From NCBI GenBank assembly GCA_046329195.1, contig JAXLVB010000002.1, forward strand, positions 2,232,001 through 2,296,000: a DNA stretch of 64,000 nt, in the 5' to 3' direction. This DNA comes from JAXLVB01 sp046329195 (lineage in GTDB: Bacteria > Bacteroidota > Bacteroidia > Cytophagales > Spirosomataceae). Shown here piece after piece: positions 43,698-52,227 of the stretch. Each line of letters opens with the position of its first letter. Position 1 is the first letter of the stretch. The translations under genes were made by a program, and so were the position numbers. The notes under the pieces are model-generated. The model was not told the origin of the DNA, did not search any database, and saw only the letters and a program-made list of their open reading frames with translations.

Positions 43698-45194
43698 CTA
43701 CAATTGTGAGTTACTAATAAAAGCTACTTTCTTGCTATCTGGCGACCAAGACGGCGTATTAATCGAGCCTTGGCCACCATAGAAATACGCAATCACCTTG
43801 GGTTTGCCGCCGTTGGCGGGCATTATCCGCAAATAGACATGCTTGTAAAAAGGATGATCGTCGGGCTTGACCTCAGGCTGGTAGGATAAAAACACAATCC
43901 ACTTGCCATCGGGCGAAAGATGTGGAAACCAGTTATTTAGCTCATCGTCAGTGAGTTGTTTTTGGTCTTGGCCATTGGGTTTCATGCGCCATAGTTGCAT
44001 AGTACCCGATCGAGTTGAGTTAAAATAAATATACTTACCGTCAGGACTGTACTCGGAGCCATCGTCTAAACCTTGTGACGTAGTAAGGCGTACTTCTGCC
44101 CCTCCTTGGGTAGGTACTTTGTAAATATCAAAATTCCCATCGCCTCGTTCGGCTGTAAAGGTCAGCCAGCGACCATCGGGCGAAAAACTATGTAAGTACG
44201 AAGGTCCTTTGGGTGTAATAAGCGTGGGCGTGCCGCCTTCGATAGAAACGGTATAAATCAACGAGCGGTCGGCGGGATTGTCAGTACCACTACTTAATCC
44301 CAACATTTTACCATCAAAAGAAATCACATGGTCGTTGTTATTCCGTTTTACAAAGTCAGTATTTATTTGCGTAATTTCCTTATTATCAATACGATACCGA
44401 TAGAGCAAACCATTACTTTTGTTGTAGATAAAATGTTTACCGTCGGGTGTCCAGTTGGGAGCTTGGAGGGAGGCATTTTCGGAATAGAGCAACGTCCGAT
44501 GCCCCGACTCGATGTCCAAGACCTCTAAGTGGCTACCGATGTATTCTCGATAAGGCACAAAATTTGGTTTGGCAGGCACCACTATTCGGACATTGTGAAA
44601 GGTAGCTTGCTCGATAACTTGCTTGTTGTGAGCGCAGATAAAAAGGCCCACGAGGAGTTCTTCAGGAAAGGCAAAGTCTGGAATTTCTACCGTCCAGAAA
44701 GGTTGACCAAACTTAGCCACAGCCATAAAATAGCTCCGACCTCGACGCTCTAACTGCAACACATCGGGGTTTTTAATGGGAGATTTTACCTCTTCCATAT
44801 TGGTGTTGGCTATTTTTCGGTACTGAAACGCAGCAAGTCCATCACCATGAACGGTCACGCTGACCATCGCAGCGCTGGTATCGAGGCTGGTGCGAGCCAT
44901 CCAGCCTATTTTACGGTGGGGGTCTGTTCCTTTGCCGATAAGTGAAGCGTTGACTTGAAGAATAAAATCACCTTTCAGCTTTTTGTAGGCGAAATGTAAT
45001 TCGTCTTTTTTGAACCAACTATTTTCGCCAGAGCCCGACAGCTGGTAGGTCTGTGAGGCGGCATCGTAGGTGGCCGTACCTGCATGTACCACCTTGCCGA
45101 TGTCGGTATGGTTATCAAAGATACCTACCGGATTTTGAGCAAAAACCACCATTGGCGATAGCAAAAGGATTGCTATCGAGCAGATAGGTTTCAT
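43698..45194 (-). CDS. secreted two-domain protein: jelly-roll domain plus WD40-like (TolB) propeller
   Basis: 498 residues with a signal peptide (1-19). Residues 20-205 are a jelly-roll domain of the DUF1349/concanavalin type (ENSWFKKDELHFAYKKLKGDF), which often binds sugars. Residues 225-495 form a TolB-like propeller with repeated blades such as NWTPDGKHFIYNKS, SFSPDGRWLTFTAE, EYSPDGKYIYFNSTRSG and HLSPDGKWIVFLSY. Its stop is 9 bp before the small subunit gene. Probably binds polysaccharide or peptide in the periplasm; no catalytic site visible. Confidence 0.8.
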   Translation of the reverse strand: MKPICSIAILLLSPMVVFAQNPVGIFDNHTDIGKVVHAGTATYDAASQTYQLSGSGENSWFKKDELHFAYKKLKGDFILQVNASLIGKGTDPHRKIGWMARTSLDTSAAMVSVTVHGDGLAAFQYRKIANTNMEEVKSPIKNPDVLQLERRGRSYFMAVAKFGQPFWTVEIPDFAFPEELLVGLFICAHNKQVIEQATFHNVRIVVPAKPNFVPYREYIGSHLEVLDIESGHRTLLYSENASLQAPNWTPDGKHFIYNKSNGLLYRYRIDNKEITQINTDFVKRNNNDHVISFDGKMLGLSSGTDNPADRSLIYTVSIEGGTPTLITPKGPSYLHSFSPDGRWLTFTAERGDGNFDIYKVPTQGGAEVRLTTSQGLDDGSEYSPDGKYIYFNSTRSGTMQLWRMKPNGQDQKQLTDDELNNWFPHLSPDGKWIVFLSYQPEVKPDDHPFYKHVYLRIMPANGGKPKVIAYFYGGQGSINTPSWSPDSKKVAFISNSQL

Positions 45195-45216
45195 AAGAAT
45201 ACTTTTGGTTTAGAGG

Positions 45217-45321
45217 TTATAAGTGCTTACGCACAGTCTTGGCACGCCACGTCTTGATAGCTATTGGGATTTTCTGTTCATCGTCAAATGCTATCGGCAT
45301 TGGCTTGGCCTTTTCAATCAT
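45217..45321 (-). CDS. small ORF or 3' remnant of a lost gene
   Basis: Between the SDR and the propeller gene the minus strand has an uninterrupted coding-like frame ending at TAA 45217-45219. From the ATG at 45319 it encodes 34 residues including PIAFDDEQKIPIAIKTW and RAKTVRKHL. The frame stays open upstream to an in-frame stop near 45370 (DLVSALKGAE before the Met). The residue usage looks like real protein, but no family is recognised. It could be a small protein or the decayed tail of a deleted enzyme. Confidence 0.35.
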   Translation of the reverse strand: MIEKAKPMPIAFDDEQKIPIAIKTWRAKTVRKHL

Positions 45322-45413
45322 TTCGGCTCCTTTGAGGGCACTAACCAAATCAAAATCAATTCTTTACTCAAAACAACGGTAGCTAACTGCTTTTTGTCGA
45401 ATAGAGATTTTTT

Positions 45414-46223
45414 TTAAAATCCAATCGAATTACCGCCATCTACGGGCAACGAGGCACCCGTAATATACCCAGCCGCATCCGAGGCCAAAAACACAGCAGC
45501 CCAACCAATGTCAGATGGTTTTCCGAAATACCCTATTGGTGTTCGTCCTAAGGCTTTGTTCATGCGGTCAGGGTCTGAGCTCATGGCAGTTCGCATCATA
45601 CTGGTTTCGATAAAGCCTGGTGCTATGGCATTGACCCGCACGTTGAACTTAGAAAATTCTGAGGCCAATACCTTTACCATGCCTTCAACCCCTGATTTTG
45701 AGGCTGCGTAGGCCACTACTCGGTCTATTCCATAATAAGCCGCCATAGACGAAATCATCAGAATAGAGCCTTTCCCACGAGCTATCATGTGCTTGGCACA
45801 GGCACGAGTCAGCGCAAATACAGCATTGAGATTGGTATGCACAATCCGATTAAAATCTTCGTCAGAAACCTCCAGTGCAGGTTTTTTCATGTTGATTCCT
45901 GCATTGTTGACCAAAATACCTACCGGTCCAATATAATTTTCGATGTATTCTACCAGTTCGCTTAAATGCTCCAATTGAGTTACGTCATTCACTACATAAT
46001 GGGCATTGGGGCCTAATTGTTGGACAGCCTCCTGAAGGGCGTGTTCTCTTCGCCCTGTAATCACCACAGTGGCACCAGCCTTAATCATACATTGCGCAAT
46101 GTCAAAACCGATTCCGCTGCCTCCGCCTGTAATGAGCGCAATTTTGCCAGTTAATGAAAATAAGTTCGGGAAATCTCCTTCCGTTTGCTGAATACTATCG
46201 TTTAGATTTACTTGTTGTGACAT
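45414..46223 (-). CDS. SDR family oxidoreductase (gluconate 5-dehydrogenase/KduD-like)
   Basis: 269 residues, cytoplasmic. Classical SDR motifs are present: ALITGGGSGIGFDIA (cofactor loop), NNAGINMKKP, and YAASKSG with the catalytic Tyr and Lys; the C-terminus ends TGASLPVDGG. Similar enzymes interconvert keto and hydroxy sugar acids. In this locus it could replace UxuB, reducing fructuronate to mannonate for the UxuA encoded nearby, because no mannitol-dehydrogenase-type UxuB is seen. That substrate assignment is inferred from context only. Confidence 0.88.
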   Translation of the reverse strand: MSQQVNLNDSIQQTEGDFPNLFSLTGKIALITGGGSGIGFDIAQCMIKAGATVVITGRREHALQEAVQQLGPNAHYVVNDVTQLEHLSELVEYIENYIGPVGILVNNAGINMKKPALEVSDEDFNRIVHTNLNAVFALTRACAKHMIARGKGSILMISSMAAYYGIDRVVAYAASKSGVEGMVKVLASEFSKFNVRVNAIAPGFIETSMMRTAMSSDPDRMNKALGRTPIGYFGKPSDIGWAAVFLASDAAGYITGASLPVDGGNSIGF

Positions 46224-46354
46224 GGTAGGTTGTTCTTTTTTGAACAGTTTACAGAAACCAAGTCATTGCCCCGTCTAAAATCTCACTAAAGTTCATACCC
46301 TTTTGGCAATTTAGTATCTGCTTCTGTTCCGATATATTGAGTTTTAAATTGAAT

Positions 46355-48439
46355 TTATCGCATCTGATAGATAGCAACAATTTTTTTCATTTCGTCGAGC
46401 GTACGAGTAGGTGCTTGGTAAGGGGCCGGAATAGGTAATTTTGAGAAGGTTTGAAAATACAGCACACAGGCATCTCGCCAGTTGAGCGCCTCCCGATGTT
46501 GCACAGCCAGCCGTCCTTTTACGTCTTCAAACATCTCTGAATCAACCGTTCCTTTTAGGGTCTCCCATTCTTGCTGCATTTGGGCCACTTCTTCTACACC
46601 ATGGTAATAGCGGGTGCAGAGTTCGTCCCATAGGCTACGGCCTGTGGATAGTTGTTGAGTCCAAGGCACATGATGAAACCACATCAAGTATCGCAGGTCG
46701 GTAGTGTTAGAGTCACGCCATTGTTTTTGGGTTTCAGGGTTGTACAAGCTGATGGCATTGCTCCCGCTTTCGAGGCGATTAAAACCAATACCCACCGAGT
46801 CGGCACGATGGTAGTAGATAGCCGTCCAGTCGGGGCGAGCGCTGCGTTCCAGCCAAGGTTCTGGGCCAAAATGGATGTTTTGACCCATAATATGGTGAAG
46901 TCCCAGTGGATTCGTATGATTCACGTACACCTCACGAGACTTCAACAGGATAGCCTTTATCGTTGAAACCGACTGTGGGCTTTTAGTCAATGTCATTTTG
47001 ACCCATTCATCCGCAATTGCTTCTGCCGAAATTTCATGGTTCCATGCCAGACGTCCATAGCCATACCAATTGGCTTGCGACATGAGGTGACCCGTCCAGT
47101 TTCGGTCTGAACCCGTATTCGCTACACCTGCTATTGCCGTCAGGGCAGAACGATGCACAGTACCATCTACTACCTTGGCAACTGTTGAGCCCTTACCATT
47201 GGCATAAGTATCGGATTCTAAGCACTCTTTATACACCGAAGGTTGAAAAACGAGGTTGGTCGTAAAACCTAAGTATTCTTGCGTAATCTGAAACTCCATA
47301 GCTAGTGGTGTTTTGGGCATGGCACCAAATAGTGGGTGGAAAGGCTCACGTGGCATGAAGTCAATGGGTCCGTTTTTCACCTGAACAATCACGTTGGGAG
47401 CAAACTGCCCGTCTAAGGGCTTAAACTCGTTGTAAGCCTCTTTGAAGCGGTCACCTTTGGGGTTGGCCGCATACACAAAAGCTCGCCAAATAACCACACC
47501 TCCAAAAGGTTTGATGGCCTCGGCAAGCATGTTGGCTCCATCGGCGTGCGTGCGTCCGTATTCTTGAGGCCCGGGTTCGCCTTCGGAATTGGCTTTCACC
47601 AAAAAACCTCCAAAATCAGGGATATAGCTGTAAATTTCTTTGGTTTTCTCTTGCCACCATTTGCGCACTTCGGGGTCGAGTGGGTCGGAGGTTTTGAGTT
47701 TACCCAGTACTTTGGGCGAAGCAAAATTCAACGACAAAAATACTTTGATTCCATACGGACGAAAAATATCGGCCAAGGCTTTTACTTTGGGCAAGTACTC
47801 GGCAGTTAAGAAGCGTGGACTTGCATTGACATTATTGACCGATACGGCATTGATTCCAATCGAAGCATTGGCACGGGCGTAGTCGGTGTAGCGAGGGTCG
47901 AGGGTTTCGGGAAGTTCGTACCATTTCCAAAGCGAAGCACCCGCATAGCCTCGCTCGATGGTGCCGTTTACGTTGTCCCAATGATTGAGCATCCGAAGTT
48001 GGATTTTCGGGCTACTCGTGAGTGAAAGACTAGCCATGCTTTTTTCTGTCTGAATATGGCGTAATAATTCAAATACCCCATACAAAATCCCTCGGTCTGA
48101 ATGTGCCGAAACAATGATATTTCCATCTTGTACTTTGAGCGAAAAACCTTCGAGCGGTAGGCTTTTGTCTAATCTAAAAACAACCCCTCCTTGCGATTTT
48201 GTATTACTGACAACTCCGCCCAACAAGCCCTCAAGACCTTTTTTGAGTTCTTTTTGGGCAGTTTTCAGGATTGGCGTTTCGTCCATCTCTGACACAATAA
48301 ACTTTGTAAACCGCTTGTATTCAACTACTTTTGGCTGTTTTTTCAGCAAATCGTATTTGAGCCAAAGACGATAGCCATCGTCGGCACGGGTAGCTAGCGT
48401 TATTAATACAAAACACCCTATTAGTATCCGTTTTAACAT
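46355..48439 (-). CDS. GH67 alpha-glucuronidase
   Basis: 694 residues with a signal peptide (1-19). It cleaves (4-O-methyl)glucuronic acid from xylo-oligosaccharide ends. Family marks are LRMLNHWDNVNGTIERGYAG at the start of the barrel, LVKANSEGEPGPQEYGRTHA containing the predicted acid Glu, and the base pair in KNGPIDFMPREP (Asp) and MEFQITQEYLGF (Glu). Length and domain order (N-terminal beta, barrel, C-terminal helical) match the family. The gene for a membrane protein ends 6 bp upstream. Together with GH43 and GH3 it points to glucuronoxylan as substrate. Confidence 0.95.
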   Translation of the reverse strand: MLKRILIGCFVLITLATRADDGYRLWLKYDLLKKQPKVVEYKRFTKFIVSEMDETPILKTAQKELKKGLEGLLGGVVSNTKSQGGVVFRLDKSLPLEGFSLKVQDGNIIVSAHSDRGILYGVFELLRHIQTEKSMASLSLTSSPKIQLRMLNHWDNVNGTIERGYAGASLWKWYELPETLDPRYTDYARANASIGINAVSVNNVNASPRFLTAEYLPKVKALADIFRPYGIKVFLSLNFASPKVLGKLKTSDPLDPEVRKWWQEKTKEIYSYIPDFGGFLVKANSEGEPGPQEYGRTHADGANMLAEAIKPFGGVVIWRAFVYAANPKGDRFKEAYNEFKPLDGQFAPNVIVQVKNGPIDFMPREPFHPLFGAMPKTPLAMEFQITQEYLGFTTNLVFQPSVYKECLESDTYANGKGSTVAKVVDGTVHRSALTAIAGVANTGSDRNWTGHLMSQANWYGYGRLAWNHEISAEAIADEWVKMTLTKSPQSVSTIKAILLKSREVYVNHTNPLGLHHIMGQNIHFGPEPWLERSARPDWTAIYYHRADSVGIGFNRLESGSNAISLYNPETQKQWRDSNTTDLRYLMWFHHVPWTQQLSTGRSLWDELCTRYYHGVEEVAQMQQEWETLKGTVDSEMFEDVKGRLAVQHREALNWRDACVLYFQTFSKLPIPAPYQAPTRTLDEMKKIVAIYQMR

Positions 48440-48445
48440 GGTAAT

Positions 48446-49021
48446 TTACGATTTTCTTTTTGTTAGAATAAAGAAATACAGGTCCAACAACAAGACCAAT
48501 CCTGACACTGCTAACCCAGCGTAATGCACCGAACTCGGCGTGGCGCCTTCAAAATCCCCTTTGGCTCTGGCTACATACGTGAGTAAAAAGACGATGGATA
48601 AATAGAAAAAATAAAAGAAATGCAGCCATTGGGGAGATTTCTGTTTACTCAAAAGCCAGGGATAAGTCACTAACAAAACATAGCCTAAAAAACCACCCAA
48701 AAGTCTTACTGGAACTAAATGGATGCCGTTGAGATAGACGTTCATAGCCAAAAAACCAAAATGAATGAGGTGCATGACCGTGAACGTCAGAATGAGATGC
48801 TTGTACTTGCTGGAAAGCGCAACGCCTCCCTCTTGCCTAATCCCCTCCAAGAACACGACAAAACAATAGACAAAGATTAACAACGAGAACCGCCCTGATA
48901 TTCGGGCAGCATAACGAAAAACTTCGCCCCACTGAGCCTCAAAGTACCACATTAATAAGGCAAAAAGGACGATTTCTATCCCAACTCCCAGCAAGAGGAA
49001 GTTTCTCAGTTGTTTTGACAT
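48446..49021 (-). CDS. six-span membrane protein, function unknown
   Basis: 191 residues with six hydrophobic segments. The arrangement, with ARISGRFSLLIFVYCF in the second, VMHLIHFGFL in the third and LHFFYFFYLSIVFLL in the fifth, recalls ferric-reductase-like (YedZ/MsrQ) haem membrane proteins, where histidines in the membrane bind haem, but the match is weak. It ends 6 bp before the alpha-glucuronidase start, so the two are coupled. It could be the electron acceptor for the exported dehydrogenases; this is speculation. Confidence 0.55.
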   Translation of the reverse strand: MSKQLRNFLLLGVGIEIVLFALLMWYFEAQWGEVFRYAARISGRFSLLIFVYCFVVFLEGIRQEGGVALSSKYKHLILTFTVMHLIHFGFLAMNVYLNGIHLVPVRLLGGFLGYVLLVTYPWLLSKQKSPQWLHFFYFFYLSIVFLLTYVARAKGDFEGATPSSVHYAGLAVSGLVLLLDLYFFILTKRKS

Positions 49022-49068
49022 AGTGGTTCATTTGTTAAAAACATTTCAAAAGTCGATTTTCTTTGCCT

Positions 49069-49521
49069 TCATTTATTAGGCATTTCATCTTTCAAACGTT
49101 GAAACCCATATTTCTCAAAAAGCTCATTTTCCTCCTCTTCAAAAGTCCTTTTCTGATGATGCGTTTCTTGATTTTTTATATAATTTCTGACTCGATTCAG
49201 CATTGATTCTGAAACTGATACAGCAAAATATTCGTCTTGCCACTCAAACCGTTCCTCACAAATAGTATTAACGTTAATCCAATATGAAGATTCACCTTTT
49301 ATCAGTTGCATCACTTTACTAATCGTTTGATCGTGACTCAATGAAATTAAGCAATGAACGTGGTCAATATATCCATTTATGAAATCAATATAGATACCTT
49401 TTTGAGCAGCATTTTCTCTGATGTGCCTAAAAATCATCCACCTAATTTCCGAATTCTTCATAAGTGGTTCTCGATTCTTTGTTGACCAAACAAAATGAAT
49501 CCAAACTCTGATGTAGGGCAT
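49069..49521 (-). mobile_element. solo IS200/IS605-like Y1 transposase (REP-associated type)
   Basis: 150 residues of the HUH/Y1 transposase family: IHFVWSTKNREPL near the start, the HUH pair in YIDHVHCLISL, and the nucleophile Tyr in VRNYIKNQETHHQK. The opening and length fit the small stand-alone transposases found with REP palindromes. No TnpB is present. A palindrome of the right kind lies 56 bp upstream (49578-49597). It sits in the same orientation between uxuA and the membrane protein gene and interrupts the otherwise tight carbohydrate run. Confidence 0.85.
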
Positions 49522-49576
49522 CTTTTCTTTCTTTTTTCACGATTAGAAAAAAATAGTAAATACATCTTCTTGACTT

Positions 49577-49645
49577 GCCTCCTGCTTTAGCTGGAGGTTT
49601 TAAATAGCTCAGCTTCGATTGCCACTATTTGAAAATAGTGGCAAT
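49577..49645. repeat. palindromes beside the transposase gene
   Basis: CCTCC (49578-49582) and GGAGG (49593-49597) with inner GC pairs form the imperfect hairpin CCTCCTGCTTTAGCTGGAGG, a typical REP or transposon-end foldback. Next to it ATTGCCACTATTT (49618-49630) and AAATAGTGGCAAT (49633-49645) form a perfect 13-bp inverted repeat, which may instead be the 3' hairpin of uxuA. Confidence 0.6.
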
Positions 49646-49673
49646 TCAATTCCTCTATTACCCCTATTCTTCT

Positions 49674-50888
49674 CTATGACAAGGATAGCTCTATCCCCAT
49701 TTCAAGTCCTCTCAGTTCGGCCAATCCCTTCAATCTGCCGATGGCGGCATAGCCAGGGTACGATTGCTGCTTACCTGTTTTGTCCAAATCGTCAAGCATT
49801 AAATGCCCGTGGTCGGGGCGCATCGGGATTTGGGCATCGGTACGCCCTGCTGCTTGACGACGACGGCTCTCTATTACAAAGGCTTTGATGACTTCATACA
49901 TGTCCACATCACCTGCTAAGTGAGCCGCTTCATGAAAATTAAGGGGGTTTTCTTCTCGTTTGGTGGTGCGTAAGTGCACAAAATGGATTCGGTCACCAAA
50001 GCGCTCCACCATGTTGGGCAAATCGTTATCTGGCCTAACCCCTAACGAACCCGTGCAGAAGGTTATTCCATTGGCTCTTACGTTGGCTACCTGCATCAAT
50101 TGCGCCAAATCTTGCTCTGTACTCACTACTCTTGGCAGCCCCAACAGTGGTTTGGGCGGGTCGTCAGGATGAATGCAGAGGTTGACTCCCACCTCTTGAG
50201 CCACAGGTGCAACCTGACTAATGAAATAGTAGAGGTTTTCTCGTAACTCCTTGTCGCCGATATGCTTGTAGTTGTCTAACAAACTCTGAAACGTCGCTAG
50301 CTCAAATGCTTCATTGGAGCCTGGCAAGCCCAACAGCACGGTATTTTGTAGTTCAGCACGCTCTTCTGAGCTCATCATAGCAAACCGCCGACGTGCCGCT
50401 TCTTGAACTTCTGCGGTATAATCGGCCTCAGCGTTGGGGCGTTTGAGAATACACAAATCAAACGCTGCAAAATCTTCCCACACAAAGCGTAGTGCACGAG
50501 AACCATCGGGCATTGTGTAGTCAAGCTTGGTTCGGGACCAGTCTAATACGGGCATGAAGTTGTAACAAACAATATTGATACCACATGTCGCCAGATTCCG
50601 AAGCGAGGTCTTGTAGTTTTCAATGTAGTGTTCACGAGAAGGTAAGCCCTTTTTGATGTCTTCATGAACAGGTAGGCTTTCGACCACCATCCAGCTGAGT
50701 TGGCTATAGTGGTCGTTGTCAGCCTCAATGATACGGATGCGTTCTTGGATAGCCTCTACGCTCCACACTTCTCCAACAGGGATCTGATGCAGTGCCGACA
50801 CTACGCCCGTGCAACCCGCCTGACGCAGGTGCAGGAGCGAAACAGGGTCGTTGGGGCCAAACCAACGCATGGTATGAACAAATGCCAT
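49674..50888 (-). CDS. uxuA: D-mannonate dehydratase
   Basis: Dehydrates D-mannonate to 2-keto-3-deoxygluconate in glucuronate breakdown. With the start at MAFVHTMRWFGPND it has 404 residues, and the N-terminus then matches E. coli UxuA (RWYGPNDPVSL). Metal-site regions are LCIHPDDPP, FCTGSLGVRPDND and HFVHLRTTK, with MRPDHGH near the end. The frame runs on to an ATG at 50930 that overlaps the upstream stop, but those 14 codons form a perfect hairpin and do not resemble the family. Glucuronate isomerase and KDG kinase genes are not in the window. Confidence 0.95.
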   Translation of the reverse strand: MAFVHTMRWFGPNDPVSLLHLRQAGCTGVVSALHQIPVGEVWSVEAIQERIRIIEADNDHYSQLSWMVVESLPVHEDIKKGLPSREHYIENYKTSLRNLATCGINIVCYNFMPVLDWSRTKLDYTMPDGSRALRFVWEDFAAFDLCILKRPNAEADYTAEVQEAARRRFAMMSSEERAELQNTVLLGLPGSNEAFELATFQSLLDNYKHIGDKELRENLYYFISQVAPVAQEVGVNLCIHPDDPPKPLLGLPRVVSTEQDLAQLMQVANVRANGITFCTGSLGVRPDNDLPNMVERFGDRIHFVHLRTTKREENPLNFHEAAHLAGDVDMYEVIKAFVIESRRRQAAGRTDAQIPMRPDHGHLMLDDLDKTGKQQSYPGYAAIGRLKGLAELRGLEMGIELSLS

Positions 50889-50898
50889 AGGTAATTTG

Positions 50899-50928
50899 GC
50901 TAAACGCCGAGTGACCTCGGCGTTTAGC
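50899..50928 (-). other. perfect 13-bp intercistronic hairpin before uxuA
   Basis: GCTAAACGCCGAG (50899-50911) and CTCGGCGTTTAGC (50916-50928) pair perfectly with loop TGAC. It begins at the stop codon of the oxidoreductase gene and ends 10 bp before the uxuA ATG at 50888. No T run follows, so it is more likely an mRNA processing, stability or translation-control structure than a terminator. Confidence 0.7.
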
Positions 50929-50929
50929 A

Positions 50930-52105
50930 TTATAACTGTAATTGAATCTTTTGAGCTTGTTTTTGTGCAATGAGCGATAGTTCAGTAGCCAAAAAGCAGT
51001 GTGTTTGCGTCATGGCTGTTTCGGTACGATTGATAACGTCGTCCACCAACTGTTCGCCGTAAGGAAGATTTTGAGCCGAACAATTAAAGTAAGTAGTCTC
51101 TTTTTGATCGGTCAAGAACAAGTGACTGCCGCCTTCTCGCCCAGCAAGGTCAATGTTTTTACGAATTTCGATAAAGCCATCTGTACCCAGAATCGTGAGA
51201 CGACCGTCGCCCCAGGTTTTGAGGCCATCGGGGGTAAACCAATCTACCCGAATGTAGCCCATACCACCGTTGCCACGCAGCATTACATCGCCAAAGTCCT
51301 CAAATTGAGGCCATTGCGGGTGATGAACATTCCCAATCTGCGAAGCTATCACATTGGCTTGAGTAGAATTAGTAAAGTACAAATATTGGTCAAATTGGTG
51401 CGATGCAATGTCACAAATAATACCGCCAAACAGTTTTTTGTCAAAAAACCACTCAGGACGAGTTTTGGGGTTGATCCGGTGCGGTCCTAATCCAATGGTC
51501 TGAATCACCTTGCCAATGGCTCCTGCTTTGACCAACTCTCCTGCTTTGACAGTAGCTTTGTTCTCAAAACGTTCGCTGTACATGATGGAGTAAATCCGAC
51601 CCGTTGCTTTTTGTACTTTGCGTACTTCGGCCAGTTGTTCTAAGGTAGTAATCCCAGGTTTGTCTGACATATAATCTTTACCATGCTGCATAACCCGGAT
51701 ACCAAGGGGTGCTCGCTCTGAGGCGATAGTCGAGCTCAATACCAGTTGGATGGATTTATCTTCCAAAATCTCTTTTTCACTACTGGCTTGCTTGGCAGTA
51801 GGGTAGCGTTTGGCAAAGGCTGCTGCTAAATCGGGTTCTTTGGCATAAAAAGCCACCAATTGCCCTCCTCCACGACTGACGGCCTCCACTTGTCCATAAA
51901 TATGGGCGTGGTTCATGCCAATCACCGCAAACTTGAGGCGGGGTTCGGCATAAATTTTGGGGGTTGGCGCAATGACAGTTTCCGTTTTGATGCGTTTTGC
52001 TCCAGCCAGCACCTCTTCAGGTAACATCGAAAGACCCATAAAGCCTGCCGCTGTAGCTAGCGAACCTTTAAGAAAGTCACGACGGTTATCAGATTGTTGT
52101 TGCAT
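50930..52105 (-). CDS. Tat-exported Gfo/Idh/MocA family oxidoreductase
   Basis: 391 residues starting with DNRRDFLKGSLATAAGF, a clear twin-arginine signal. The Rossmann part starts LKFAVIGMNHAHIYGQV and the lysine motif is YMSDKPGITT (Asp-Lys-Pro in place of Glu-Lys-Pro). Exported members carry a tightly bound cofactor and work in the periplasm. Its product might feed UxuA, whose gene follows after a hairpin. The substrate is not predictable. The DUF6807 gene ends 122 bp upstream. Confidence 0.88.
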   Translation of the reverse strand: MQQQSDNRRDFLKGSLATAAGFMGLSMLPEEVLAGAKRIKTETVIAPTPKIYAEPRLKFAVIGMNHAHIYGQVEAVSRGGGQLVAFYAKEPDLAAAFAKRYPTAKQASSEKEILEDKSIQLVLSSTIASERAPLGIRVMQHGKDYMSDKPGITTLEQLAEVRKVQKATGRIYSIMYSERFENKATVKAGELVKAGAIGKVIQTIGLGPHRINPKTRPEWFFDKKLFGGIICDIASHQFDQYLYFTNSTQANVIASQIGNVHHPQWPQFEDFGDVMLRGNGGMGYIRVDWFTPDGLKTWGDGRLTILGTDGFIEIRKNIDLAGREGGSHLFLTDQKETTYFNCSAQNLPYGEQLVDDVINRTETAMTQTHCFLATELSLIAQKQAQKIQLQL

Positions 52106-52227
52106 GATTTTAGTGGTTAAATGGGTTTCGTCTGCGTTTGAATCACCTCCCCTTTTCTTACGCTATTATCTGCATACAAGGGGAAATATTTTGACAGCAT
52201 TTTCAAATTAACTTATTTTCAAATTGC

